NCBI GenBank assembly: GCA_040905185.1
Contig: JBBDRZ010000007.1
Span: 372,001-436,000 of the forward strand
From: DASTEQ01 sp040905185
GTDB lineage: Bacteria > Chloroflexota > Limnocylindria > QHBO01
Reading direction: 5' to 3'
DNA length: 64,000 nt
Shown here: one piece after another, positions 9,962 to 19,032 of the stretch
Layout of the letters: every line of letters starts with the position of its first letter
Numbering within the stretch: position 1 is the stretch's first letter
Program-made: the position numbers and the translations under genes
Notes under the pieces: model-generated
Told to the model about the DNA's origin: nothing
Databases searched by the model: none
Seen by the model: the letters and a program-made list of their open reading frames with translations, nothing else

Positions 9962-10924
9962 ATGGACGTCGGCGTTGCAGTCCTGGCGGTAGTTGTCGTA
10001 GTCGGCGTACCGGCGATCACCGTCCTCTACGCCCTCGCCACCGAGTGGGTCCTGGGCGTCCTGCCCGAGCGACGGCGTCCGAGCCTGCGGCCGTGGCTGT
10101 GGGTGCTTCCCGGCTTCGCGTTCCTCGGCGTGTTCCTCGTCTATCCCGCGATCTCCACGGTCATTCTGAGCCTCCAGGACGCTCGCTCCGAGAATTGGGT
10201 TGGGCTGGAGAACTACATCGACCTCTTCGGCCAAGGCGCGTTCTGGCAGACGATTGGCAACACCGTCCTGTGGATGGTCTTCTTCACCGGTCTGGCAGTT
10301 ATCTTCGGCCTGATCATCGCTGTCCTATCGGACCGTGTTCGGTACGAGACGGGCGTGAAAGCCCTGATCTTCATCCCCATGGCCATCAGCTTCGTGGCGG
10401 CCGGTGTGATCTGGAACTTCATGTACGACTTCGATCCCAACATCGGTACCGTCAACGCGGCCGTCGGCGTCGTAGGCGGGGAGCCTCAGTCTTGGTTCAC
10501 GGAGTGGCCACGCAACACGTTCATGCTGATCATCGTCGGGATCTGGATGTGGGTCGGCTTCGCCATGGTGATCTTGTCGGCTGGCCTCAAAGGCATCAGC
10601 GCGGAACTCCTGGAGGCAGCTCGCATGGACGGGGCGACCGAGTTGCAGGTCTTCTTTCGCATCATCCTGCCCCTCCTCGCGCCGACCATCGCTGTCGTCG
10701 GCACCACCATCCTGATCACCGCCCTGAAGACCTTCGACATCGTGTACGTCATGACCGGTGGGAACTTCGGCACCGATGTCATCGGCACCCTCTGGTACCA
10801 GGAGCGGTTCGTGAACCGGGATGCGGGGGCGGCGGCCGCTGTGGCGGTTCTCCTGGTCCTGACCATCATCCCGATCATGCTGCTCAACATCCGCCGTTTC
10901 CAGGCGCAGGAGGCCACCCGATGA
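9962..10924 (+). CDS. Alpha-glucoside-type ABC transporter permease (AglF-like)
   Basis: A 320-residue MalF-type permease. It has an extra N-terminal hydrophobic segment, six predicted transmembrane helices, and the EAA loop ELLEAARMDGATELQVF that docks to the ATPase. The ATG at 9962 has GAGGAGG upstream. Its TGA overlaps the ATG of the next permease (ATGA), so the two are translationally coupled subunits of one importer. Confidence 0.88.
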   Translation: MDVGVAVLAVVVVVGVPAITVLYALATEWVLGVLPERRRPSLRPWLWVLPGFAFLGVFLVYPAISTVILSLQDARSENWVGLENYIDLFGQGAFWQTIGNTVLWMVFFTGLAVIFGLIIAVLSDRVRYETGVKALIFIPMAISFVAAGVIWNFMYDFDPNIGTVNAAVGVVGGEPQSWFTEWPRNTFMLIIVGIWMWVGFAMVILSAGLKGISAELLEAARMDGATELQVFFRIILPLLAPTIAVVGTTILITALKTFDIVYVMTGGNFGTDVIGTLWYQERFVNRDAGAAAAVAVLLVLTIIPIMLLNIRRFQAQEATR

Positions 10925-11808
10925 CGGCTGTGACCGCGGGAGCGAAGCAGGCCGAGGTCGCCGGCCAGACGCGGCGCTGGTACGGGCGCGTCCCACTCCA
11001 TCTCGTGCTGGTGCTCCTCAGCTTGCTGTGGCTGATTCCTTCGGTCGCGCTCTTCGTCAGCTCCTTCCGTCCGGCAGCCGAGGTGAACACGACCGGCTGG
11101 TGGACCGCCTTCCAGCTCCCGTTCACCTTCACCCTCGAGAACTACGCCGAGGTCCTGACCGAGGAGAGCATGGCCCGGTCCTTTCTGAACTCCCTGTTCA
11201 TCTCGATCCCATCAACCGTCATCCCGATCATGGTCGCCGCCTTCGCCGCCTACGCCTTCGCGTGGATGGACTTCCCGGGCCGCAATGCCCTGTTCATCCT
11301 GGTCGTCGCCATGCTGGTGGTGCCGCTGCAGTCCGCCCTCATTCCTGTCCTCCAGCTGACGACGAATCTTGGGATCACTGGCACCTTCCCCGCGGTGTGG
11401 CTCGCGCACACCGGATTCGGGCTGCCATTCGCCATCTTCCTGCTGCGGAACTTCTTCGGCGCACTCCCCCGCGAGATGTTCGAGTCCGCCTACCTCGATG
11501 GCGCCTCGCCCACGACCGCCTTCTTCCGGCTGGTCCTCCCGCTCTCGGTTCCGGCCATCGCGTCGCTGGTCATCTTCCAATTCATGTGGGTCTGGAACGA
11601 CTTACTCGTGGCCCTGATCCTGGTCGGTGGTTTCGAGCGCGTCGCGCCGATGACGGTCACGGTGGCCAACCTGGTGGGTACGCTGGGGCGGAACTGGCAC
11701 CTGCTCACGGCTGCTGCCTTCGTGACCATGATGCTGCCGCTGATCGTGTTCTTCTCGTTGCAGCGCTACTTCGTGCGCGGCATTCTGGGAGGGTCGGTCA
11801 AGGGCTAG
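10921..11808 (+). CDS. Alpha-glucoside-type ABC transporter permease (AglG-like)
   Basis: A 295-residue MalG-type permease with six hydrophobic segments and the EAA loop FESAYLDGASPTTAFF. It overlaps the preceding permease by 4 bases. It ends tail-to-tail with a glycosidase gene (4-base overlap of stop regions), so the transporter operon and the glycosidase operon converge. Together they form an import-and-hydrolysis locus for alpha-glucosides. Confidence 0.88.
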   Translation: MTAVTAGAKQAEVAGQTRRWYGRVPLHLVLVLLSLLWLIPSVALFVSSFRPAAEVNTTGWWTAFQLPFTFTLENYAEVLTEESMARSFLNSLFISIPSTVIPIMVAAFAAYAFAWMDFPGRNALFILVVAMLVVPLQSALIPVLQLTTNLGITGTFPAVWLAHTGFGLPFAIFLLRNFFGALPREMFESAYLDGASPTTAFFRLVLPLSVPAIASLVIFQFMWVWNDLLVALILVGGFERVAPMTVTVANLVGTLGRNWHLLTAAAFVTMMLPLIVFFSLQRYFVRGILGGSVKG

Positions 11809-13091
11809 GCCAGGACGTCGCCCTCCACGCGCCCGGCAAACATCTCCAGCACAAGGGCCGACCAGGCGAAGTTCCGCGCCCCGTACCCAGTGCCGGATTC
11901 GGGGTTGTAGTACTCGCGAAAGCCCGAGCGCTGGACCAGTGCCAGGCTGGCGTCCTCGATTGCCCGCGCCAGGTCGGCACATCCGCGCCGGCGGAGCCCG
12001 CGAGCCACGTACCAGTTGGTGTTGATCCAGGTCGGTCCGCGCCACAGGGCCTTGCCGACCGCTTCGGGGCGGTACGCCGGATGCGATCGGGCGACACTGG
12101 GGACCGGAAACGGGGTCGCGAACTGGTCCGGGGCCTGGACTCGGGCCACCAATCGCTCCGCCGCCGACTCGGGTAGGCCTTCGAGTAGCAGGGGCACCAG
12201 CCCCGCCACGGTTCCACCAGGCAGCATCTCCCCCCGTCTGCCCGCCAGACCGTGGAACTCACCCCCGGTTTCCTCCCAGCACCGCTCAAGCAGGGTGGCG
12301 GCCGTCTTCGCCGCCCGTCGGCGCAGCTCGCTCGCTCCTGTCTCGTCGCCGCTTTCCGCGAGGAGCTCAGCCAAGATGCGCTGGTTCTCGGCGTACAGCG
12401 TGTTGACCAGCAGGTCGGCGACCACGAACCGGTCCAGGTCGACCATCTCCTGCGGATCGCGGCCGACGGCCGCATGCGCCTTGGCCAAGGCGCGCCAGGC
12501 GGTGGCGAATCCCTCGGATGTCGCATCCTCGACACCAAGGTAGGCGTCGAAGGTCGGTGACTGGTCCATTCCCGTCTCGTGCGGCTCGAGGACCACGATG
12601 AGCCCATCCCCATCCGGATCGCGGACCCGCTGGCACCAGTCGTAGTACGCACGCACCGCAGGCAGGAGCTCGCGGAGGAAGCTGTCCCCCGCCCCGCGCC
12701 AAGCGACAGCGGCGACGGCCTCGGCCAGGATCGGCGGCTGCATTGAGTCAGTTAGCCATGGCGTCCGCCAGTCGATGAGGTAGGCGGCGAGCTCACCCTC
12801 CCGCTCCTCGCGCTGCCAGAAGGTGACGTGACTGACGAAGCCATCTGGATGCTGATTGGCCAGCAGGGTTCGGAGCTCGGTGGCCGCCGCATCGGGATCA
12901 AGGCGGCTGAGCACGATGGCGTGGAGGCACGAGTCCCAGAACCACTGGAAGGGGTACGTTCCCGGCGAGGGACACACGAAGTCGTACTCGCGGTCGCACC
13001 AGGCGGCGTAACCCTGCTGCCGGTTCGACCGATAGAGCGCCGTGACCGCCGTCCGCAGGTCACCCAGCCGTTCTCGGTCAGTTCGTGTCAC
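11805..13091 (-). CDS. GH63-like glycoside hydrolase (mannosylglycerate/glucosylglycerate hydrolase or trehalase-like fold)
   Basis: A 428-residue (alpha/alpha)6-barrel type protein. Motifs TYPFQWFWDSCLHA near residues 45-60, DSMQPPILAEA and GPTWINTNWYVARGL are those of the GH63/MGH1-like group that includes glucosylglycerate and mannosylglycerate hydrolases; WDS and the WINTNW region carry the likely catalytic acids. Glucosylglycerate is a plausible substrate but that is inference. It is the last gene of a minus-strand set with GH13 and a nitrilase, and converges with the ABC permease. Confidence 0.8.
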   Translation of the reverse strand: MTRTDRERLGDLRTAVTALYRSNRQQGYAAWCDREYDFVCPSPGTYPFQWFWDSCLHAIVLSRLDPDAAATELRTLLANQHPDGFVSHVTFWQREEREGELAAYLIDWRTPWLTDSMQPPILAEAVAAVAWRGAGDSFLRELLPAVRAYYDWCQRVRDPDGDGLIVVLEPHETGMDQSPTFDAYLGVEDATSEGFATAWRALAKAHAAVGRDPQEMVDLDRFVVADLLVNTLYAENQRILAELLAESGDETGASELRRRAAKTAATLLERCWEETGGEFHGLAGRRGEMLPGGTVAGLVPLLLEGLPESAAERLVARVQAPDQFATPFPVPSVARSHPAYRPEAVGKALWRGPTWINTNWYVARGLRRRGCADLARAIEDASLALVQRSGFREYYNPESGTGYGARNFAWSALVLEMFAGRVEGDVLA

Positions 13092-13169
13092 GCCGGCCAG
13101 ATCATGCCCTGCGACGCGCCATCGTGTACCTCGCCCGGGCGCGGGGATTGGACCCGGATGCGCCGGACC

Positions 13170-14771
13170 CTAGCGCAGAATGGCCGCTTGGTAGGGACCC
13201 AGTGGCAGCGCCGCGGCCGTGATCGGCCCGGTCGGGGCCGGGGAGGTGGAGAGCAGGACCTGCCAATTCCCGGCATCGGGAAGGGCGACCGAGGCCGGGG
13301 TGGACCTCGTGTTGATGGCCACCAGCACGCGCTCGTCCGGCGTCCGGCGCCAGTAGGCCAGGACACCGGATCGGGCCCGCACCTCCCATGCGAATTGCCC
13401 GGCCTGGAGGGCTGGTGAGGCCTTCCGCAGCCAGATGAGGCGGCGGTAGAGCGCCAGCACGGAGTCGTCGGTCGCTGCCTGGCGCTCGACATTTCGGGTG
13501 GCGGTGTCGGGCGCCATCCGCATCCAGGTCCGCGCCGGACGGTGCGCGGTCCAGGGCAGTGGGGCGCGGCAGGCGTCGCGGTTCCACCACATGGGGAGCG
13601 GCCAGTAGTGGCGGGCCGGCGGGTCGACAATCTCACGGCGGGGGAGGCGCACGTCTCCGAGGCCGATCTCCTCGCCGTAGTAGAGAAACGGCGTTCCGCG
13701 CAGGGTCAGCAGCAGGACGGCCGCCGCCTTGGCCACCGAATCGCGCTCTCGTCCGCGCGAGAATCGCGTCGCTTGCCGGGGCTGGTCATGGTTGGAGAGC
13801 ACCACCGTCGGCCACTGAGCCGGCCCAAAGGCGGCCTCCCGCTCGTCGATGGCGGCGGCCAGTGCGTCCGCCCGCCACGGCTGGTCGGACAGGCGGAAGT
13901 CGAACACGAGATGCCGGGGCGCGGTGTAGCGTGCGGCACCGGCCGGATCGCCGGAAAACAGCTCGCCCACGCTCATCCGGCGCGGAACCGATTCGAGCAG
14001 CGTCCGGAACTCGGCCAGAAATCCGTGCAGCTCCGGCTGGTCCTTGTCGTTCAGGTGCCGCTGACGATCCCATCCGCGGATCCCGCCCGACCGACGGCGC
14101 GGATTGGACCGCAGATCGCGGTCCTTGAAGAAGACGTTGAACACGTCGAGCCGAAAGCCGTCGACCCCGCGGTCCAGCCAGAAGCGGACCATCTCTAGCA
14201 TGGCGGCCCGGACGTCAGGGTTGCGCCAGTTCAGGTCAGGCTGCTGAGGCAGGAAGGTGTGGAGATAGAACTGGTCGCGGGCCGGCTCCCAGGTCCAGGC
14301 CGTTCCCCCGAAGTACGAGACCCAGTTGTTCGGGTTGCCGCGCCCCCGCCAGCTCCGCTCGGACGGATCGCGCCACAAATACCAGTCGGCGTACGGTCCG
14401 GTGCGGCTCGCGCGCGAGGCGACGAACCAGGGGTGGAGGTGACTGGTGTGGTTCATGACCAGGTCGAGGACGATGGCGATGCCCCGGCCATGCGCGTCGT
14501 CCACCAGGCGGGTGAAGTCGTCCATGGTCCCGAACATCGGGTCGACCGCGCGGTAGTCCGAGATGTCGTAGCCAACGTCGAAGCCCGGCGACGGATACAT
14601 CGGCGAGAGGAGGATGGCGTCGACGCCCAGTGAGGCGGGGGTGCCGTCATTGAGATGATCCAGGTGCGCAATCACACCCGGCAGGTCGCCGACGCCGTCC
14701 CCATCGCTGTCGGCGAAGCTGCGCATGTACAGCTGGTAGACGACCCCGCGCTGCCACCAATCCGGGTTCAC
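13170..14771 (-). CDS. GH13 alpha-glucosidase / amylosucrase-family hydrolase
   Basis: A 533-residue alpha-amylase-family enzyme. It opens with WWQRGVVYQLYMRSF, typical of oligo-1,6-glucosidase/alpha-glucosidase. Conserved region I is DLVMNHTS, region II contains the nucleophile Asp in GFRLDVFN, region III the acid/base Glu in SVGELF, and region IV SNHDQPR. No signal peptide is present, so it acts in the cytoplasm on imported glucosides. The start is GTG at 14771, 2 bases after the nitrilase stop. Confidence 0.9.
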   Translation of the reverse strand: MNPDWWQRGVVYQLYMRSFADSDGDGVGDLPGVIAHLDHLNDGTPASLGVDAILLSPMYPSPGFDVGYDISDYRAVDPMFGTMDDFTRLVDDAHGRGIAIVLDLVMNHTSHLHPWFVASRASRTGPYADWYLWRDPSERSWRGRGNPNNWVSYFGGTAWTWEPARDQFYLHTFLPQQPDLNWRNPDVRAAMLEMVRFWLDRGVDGFRLDVFNVFFKDRDLRSNPRRRSGGIRGWDRQRHLNDKDQPELHGFLAEFRTLLESVPRRMSVGELFSGDPAGAARYTAPRHLVFDFRLSDQPWRADALAAAIDEREAAFGPAQWPTVVLSNHDQPRQATRFSRGRERDSVAKAAAVLLLTLRGTPFLYYGEEIGLGDVRLPRREIVDPPARHYWPLPMWWNRDACRAPLPWTAHRPARTWMRMAPDTATRNVERQAATDDSVLALYRRLIWLRKASPALQAGQFAWEVRARSGVLAYWRRTPDERVLVAINTRSTPASVALPDAGNWQVLLSTSPAPTGPITAAALPLGPYQAAILR

Positions 14772-14773
14772 GC

Positions 14774-15655
14774 CTAGTCGGTGTCCCCGGAATACATGTC
14801 CGCGCTGGGGGGGTGGAGGCGGTCGCGCGCCGGCTTGAGCAGGCGCCCGTAGAGGCCGGGGCGCCGGTCATTGATCGTGTCCCATTCGTGCTCGCCCGGG
14901 ATGCGGCGGTGATGGGTCTGGCGCGCCAGGTCCGGGTCGACGTCGCCGAACAGGATCGCCTCCTGGGTGTCATTGGCCACCGCCAGCTCCTTCCCGTTGA
15001 AGTCGAGCAGGATGGAACGTCCAATGAACGTGGTGCCGCGCTCCTCGCCCACCCGGTCGCAGGCTAGCAGGTAGACGTGGTTCTCGGCCGCGCGGGCCGG
15101 GGCGAAGATTCCCGGGTGGAACTGGACCCCGACCGGCCAGTTGGTGGGCAGCGCTACCAGGTCGGCACCCTCCAGGGCGCAGATCCGGGCCGCCTCCGGG
15201 AAGCGGAGGTCGTAACAGATCAGGACCCCGACCCGCATCCCGGCCAGGTCGTAGACCTCGGGCGGATCCGGTCCGGGGGTGGCGAAGCGGTCGACGCCGA
15301 GGTAGGGGAGGTGCATCTTGCGGTAGCGGTAGCGCCGTCCATCACCGGAGAAGATGAGCGCGGTGTTGAAGACCTCGCGCGCCTCGGCCTCCAGGGTGCC
15401 CACGATGAGCGCCACCCCGGCCTTCATCGCGGCGTCTGCGAGCCGCTGCTCGGCCACCGCGACCGCCCGCTGGGCCACGGTCAGGGCTTCGTCGAGGTTC
15501 TCGAACACGTACCCCGTGACGGCGGCCTCGGGCAGGACGACGAGTTGGGCGCCGGCGGTCGCGGCTTCCGCCACCACGCGTTCAATGTGCTCGAGGTTGC
15601 GGTCGACCTCGCCCAGCTGGGGGTCGATCTGACAGGCCGCCACCCGAATCGTCAT
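14774..15655 (-). CDS. Carbon-nitrogen hydrolase (nitrilase superfamily)
   Basis: A 293-residue amidase. The catalytic triad is visible as Glu in VVLPEAAVTGY, Lys in YRKMHLPYLG and Cys in VLICYDLRFPE. Such enzymes hydrolyse small amides or N-carbamoyl compounds; the substrate here is not evident. It is the first gene of a minus-strand set with the two glycosidases, and its start is 29 bases from the divergent DMT transporter, so the two share a short promoter region. Confidence 0.88.
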   Translation of the reverse strand: MTIRVAACQIDPQLGEVDRNLEHIERVVAEAATAGAQLVVLPEAAVTGYVFENLDEALTVAQRAVAVAEQRLADAAMKAGVALIVGTLEAEAREVFNTALIFSGDGRRYRYRKMHLPYLGVDRFATPGPDPPEVYDLAGMRVGVLICYDLRFPEAARICALEGADLVALPTNWPVGVQFHPGIFAPARAAENHVYLLACDRVGEERGTTFIGRSILLDFNGKELAVANDTQEAILFGDVDPDLARQTHHRRIPGEHEWDTINDRRPGLYGRLLKPARDRLHPPSADMYSGDTD

Positions 15656-15684
15656 CCGTCCACCGCTCTGATAGGCTGCCGCGC

Positions 15685-16614
15685 GTGCTGACCCGCGCGT
15701 CCGAAGGCCGCTGGCTCTTGCCGGCGGCCTTCATCTTACTGGGCCTGATCTGGGGGTCCTCGTTCGCCTGGATCAAGGTCGCCGTGGCCGAGCTTCCACC
15801 GGCGACCCTGGTCGCGGAGCGGATGACCCTGGGAGCGCTGGCGATGCTCGTCTTTCTGGTCTTCTCGCGCCCCCCGCGCCCCACCCGGGGGCAGGTCGGC
15901 CACCTGGCCGTCATGGGGGCCGTGAACGCCGGGCTGCCGATCTTCCTCATCAGCTGGGGCGAGCAGTACATCGACTCGGGCACCGCCGCGGTCCTGAACT
16001 CGCTGGTGCCGATCTTCTCGCTGCTCGTGGCCGGACTGGTCCTACGGACTGAGACGTGGTCACCGCTGCGGGTCGTGGGCGTGCTGGCGGGCTTCGCCGG
16101 AGCCGCCGTCCTGGCCAGCCGGGAGTTCGCCTTCAATCCAGGCCCCGCCGCCATCGGTGGGGCGGTTGCCGTGACGGTCGCATCGCTCAGCTACGCCATC
16201 GGCGCCAGCTACGCGAAGTCCCGCATTCAAAGCACCAACCGCTACGTGGTGGCGGCCGGCACACTGATCTTCGCGGCCATCTACCTGTGGATCGTGGCCT
16301 TCGCGGTCGACGGCGGCCCCGTTCTCCCCACCCAGGCGGGGACCATCGCCGCGGTCCTGTGGCTGGGCCTGCTGGGGTCGTTCGTGGCGTACATCCTGTA
16401 CTTCTACCTGCTCAGCCACATGGGTGCCACGGTCTCGACCATGGTCACCTATGTCTTCCCGATCGTGGGCGTCAGCGTCGGCGTGATCGCGCTGAACGAA
16501 CTGCTCGATCTGCGTCTCCTGCTGGGGACCGGCCTGGTCGTGCTCGGGATCGCCATCGTGGGGCTCCGATATGATGCGATGGTGAGCCTCGCAACCCGCG
16601 TGGCGCGGCGGTGA
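15685..16614 (+). CDS. EamA/DMT-family transporter
   Basis: A 309-residue membrane protein of ten helices made of two EamA repeats (first repeat begins LIWGSSFAWIKVAV; the second ends in a VFPIVGV helix and a basic tail). Members export amino acids or metabolites; substrate unknown. GTG start. Its stop overlaps the GTG of the next gene, and four successive genes overlap by 4 bases, defining an operon running to 20021. Confidence 0.85.
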   Translation: MLTRASEGRWLLPAAFILLGLIWGSSFAWIKVAVAELPPATLVAERMTLGALAMLVFLVFSRPPRPTRGQVGHLAVMGAVNAGLPIFLISWGEQYIDSGTAAVLNSLVPIFSLLVAGLVLRTETWSPLRVVGVLAGFAGAAVLASREFAFNPGPAAIGGAVAVTVASLSYAIGASYAKSRIQSTNRYVVAAGTLIFAAIYLWIVAFAVDGGPVLPTQAGTIAAVLWLGLLGSFVAYILYFYLLSHMGATVSTMVTYVFPIVGVSVGVIALNELLDLRLLLGTGLVVLGIAIVGLRYDAMVSLATRVARR

Positions 16615-17798
16615 GCGGGATCGGGCCGGGGCAGGATGTCGGGGCCGAGCCCCCCTGGGACCTGAAGCTGGATGGCAATCGTCGCCGGCCCACGACCGCC
16701 GAGCAGGCCGTCCCATGGCTCATCGGCCTGGTGCTGGCCCTGGCCGGCATGCTGATCGTGATGCTGGCCCTGATCTTCTCGAGCACCGACGGACTGCTGC
16801 CCGCGTTCGGATCAGCATCGCCCGAGCCGTCGCTGGCATTGACCCCGACGCCGCGGCCCACCCGCACGCCGGAGCCGAGCGCCGCACCAACCGTCACCCC
16901 GGAGCCGACCCCCACCCCCGAGCCGACGCCGGCGTTCCCGCCGCTCGAGATCGTCTTCATGCAACGGACCTCGACATCGGGCCCGGTCCACCTCTTCTCG
17001 CATGACTTCGCCGGTCAGGAGACCCCGCTGCCACTGGCCCGCGACGACCGAGGAGTCGACCAGTACGCCTGGGCGCCGAACGGGGCGTGGGGGATTGCCC
17101 TGGTCGAGGGTGACCCGCTGGCACTGAACCCGGGCAACTCGGCCCGAGACCTGGGCGATGGATTCGATGGGATCACCTTCGCCCCGAACTCCGCGACGGC
17201 GTATGCCGTTCGCGCCACGCTCGCCGGTTCGAACGATCGGGCCGAGCTGCTGGGCATCGACATGGCCAGCGGATCGGTTCAGTCACTCGCAATCTGGACC
17301 TACCCCCACCCCGTCACCTTCCAGGAGGGCGCGGTTCAGGAAGCACAGTTCGCCGACGACGGCGGCTTCAACCGGGTGTACGTGCTGGACGACGGCCGGG
17401 TCGTGGTCTGGATCCTCGGTGCACCCCAGATCTACACCTATGACCCAGCCACCGGTGCCACGGGCGCGACAGACCGGGCGCCCATGTTGTGGTCGCCAAA
17501 TGGTCAGCTCCGGGTTGAGGTCACCGAGTCGGGGGGTAACAGCACGTTCACCGTCCGCGGCCTGGCCAATGAGGTACGGGCCTCCGCGGGGGTCTCGGGC
17601 TATGTCAGCCACGTCCGCTGGTCGTCGTTGAACAACCAGATCGTGTTCACCATCAGCCAAGGGACGTCGGGAGGAGGCGTTTCACAGGACCTGTACCTGT
17701 GGGAGGTGAGGACCGGGTCCAACGCGGTGCGCCTGACCCAGGACCTGCGGTCCATGGGCGGCATGTTCCGCGGCGTACAGGAACGCTGGAAGCCGTGA
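16611..17798 (+). CDS. Single-pass membrane protein with Pro/Thr linker and beta-propeller-like ectodomain
   Basis: A 395-residue protein with GTG start overlapping the previous TGA. A short cytoplasmic head (residues 1-35) is followed by one hydrophobic helix (about 36-60), a low-complexity TPTP/EPTP linker (about 75-115) and an extracellular beta-rich domain with repeated YAWAPNG / MLWSPNG-like blades that recall TolB/WD40-type propellers. No catalytic residues are recognisable. Operon position between a DMT transporter and a DUF971 protein gives no clear function; a surface sensor or binding role is only a guess. Confidence 0.7.
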   Translation: MSGIGPGQDVGAEPPWDLKLDGNRRRPTTAEQAVPWLIGLVLALAGMLIVMLALIFSSTDGLLPAFGSASPEPSLALTPTPRPTRTPEPSAAPTVTPEPTPTPEPTPAFPPLEIVFMQRTSTSGPVHLFSHDFAGQETPLPLARDDRGVDQYAWAPNGAWGIALVEGDPLALNPGNSARDLGDGFDGITFAPNSATAYAVRATLAGSNDRAELLGIDMASGSVQSLAIWTYPHPVTFQEGAVQEAQFADDGGFNRVYVLDDGRVVVWILGAPQIYTYDPATGATGATDRAPMLWSPNGQLRVEVTESGGNSTFTVRGLANEVRASAGVSGYVSHVRWSSLNNQIVFTISQGTSGGGVSQDLYLWEVRTGSNAVRLTQDLRSMGGMFRGVQERWKP

Positions 17799-18127
17799 TC
17801 AGCGACATCGTCAACCCCATCGCGGTCGAGCTGGACGAGACGGCGCGCCTGATGCGGATCCGATGGGACGACGGCCACCTGGGCGTCTGGGGCTGGACCG
17901 AGCTGCGTCGCGCCTGCCCGTGCGCGCTGTGCGCGGGCGAGGGCAACCTGCCCGGCGTGGTGACGCTCGAGACGGTGTTCCCCCCGGCGGCGGTGACCGT
18001 GGAACGCGTGAAATGGATTGGCCGATACGCCCTGGCCCCCATCTGGGCGGACGGCCACGACACCGGCCTGTTCACCTACACCAAGCTCCGGTCCATGTGC
18101 GCCTGCGGCGAGCACGGCAACCCATGA
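17795..18127 (+). CDS. DUF971 / GBBH-like N-terminal domain protein
   Basis: A 110-residue protein with a GTG start overlapping the preceding stop. The pattern LRRACPCALC followed by a C-terminal MCACGEHG fits the DUF971 (gamma-butyrobetaine hydroxylase N-terminal-like) family, whose cysteines probably bind zinc. Stand-alone DUF971 proteins are associated with iron-sulfur or quinone biology in some bacteria, but the exact role is unknown. Confidence 0.8.
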   Translation: MISDIVNPIAVELDETARLMRIRWDDGHLGVWGWTELRRACPCALCAGEGNLPGVVTLETVFPPAAVTVERVKWIGRYALAPIWADGHDTGLFTYTKLRSMCACGEHGNP

Positions 18128-19032
18128 GCCGATCCGCTCGGCCGCTTCCCACGGCGCTGGCATCCGGCTTCAGCCTGGCCCTGGGCGGGGGTGGCGCGCG
18201 GGGATTCGCGCACCTCGGCGTCGCGGAGGCGCTCGCCGAGCGCGGCCTCGTGCCGGGGCGGATCGTCGGCACGTCCATGGGCTCGGTCATCGGGGCGGGG
18301 CTCGCGGCTGGGTTGACCGCGGAGCGGATCGTGGAACTGGCGAAGCGCTTCGATCCGTGGCGAATGGCCCGCCGGCCGGCGCGGCTGGGCATCTTCGACC
18401 ACCGACCGCTGATGGAGCAGGTGGTGGCCGAGGTCGGCCATTCCCGGATCGAGGACCTGCCCATCCCGTTCGGGGCCGCGACGTTCGACCTGGTGAGCGG
18501 GCGGCACGAGCTCATCACCAGCGGGCCGGTGTCCGAAGCGCTGATCCGCAGCTGCGCGATCTCGGTCGTCTTTACCCCGGTGGCTGACGGCGACGCCATC
18601 TGGGCCGATGCCGGGGTGTGGGAGGTGGTGCCCATCTCGCTGGCCCGCGGCCTGTCGTCCGAGCCGGTGGTCGGGGTCCAGGTCATCGCGCCCAAGCCGG
18701 GCTGGTTTGCGTCGTCGCCCATCGCCTGGTCGCTGCGCGCGGGCGCGCGCATGCTCGGGACGCAGGCGCGCGGGGAGCGGCTGGGGGCGCGCCGCTACGC
18801 CGGCCTGCTTGCGGCGCGCATCACGGACCCGGTGGTGGACGCCAGGGCGGACCTGCTGATCGTGCCCAACTTGCGCGGGGTGAGCTGGGCGCGATTCGGC
18901 GACGTGGAAACGCCCCGCCGACGCGGGTACCAGGCCGCCCAACGGGCGCTGGCCGGGATGCGAACCGCCGGCCCCGAGCCCGTTCAGGCCGTCGAATCCG
19001 CCGAATCCGCCGAGCAGGTCGCATCGGTGTGA
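18124..19032 (+). CDS. Patatin-like phospholipase (RssA-type)
   Basis: A 302-residue alpha/beta serine hydrolase. The oxyanion-hole motif GGGGARG (about residues 23-29), the nucleophile elbow GTSMG and the catalytic Asp in WADAGVWE (in place of the usual DGG) are all present. It lacks a signal peptide and cyclic-nucleotide domain. It overlaps both neighbours by 4 bases. Activity on lipids is expected from family knowledge; the physiological substrate is unknown. Confidence 0.85.
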   Translation: MSRSARPLPTALASGFSLALGGGGARGFAHLGVAEALAERGLVPGRIVGTSMGSVIGAGLAAGLTAERIVELAKRFDPWRMARRPARLGIFDHRPLMEQVVAEVGHSRIEDLPIPFGAATFDLVSGRHELITSGPVSEALIRSCAISVVFTPVADGDAIWADAGVWEVVPISLARGLSSEPVVGVQVIAPKPGWFASSPIAWSLRAGARMLGTQARGERLGARRYAGLLAARITDPVVDARADLLIVPNLRGVSWARFGDVETPRRRGYQAAQRALAGMRTAGPEPVQAVESAESAEQVASV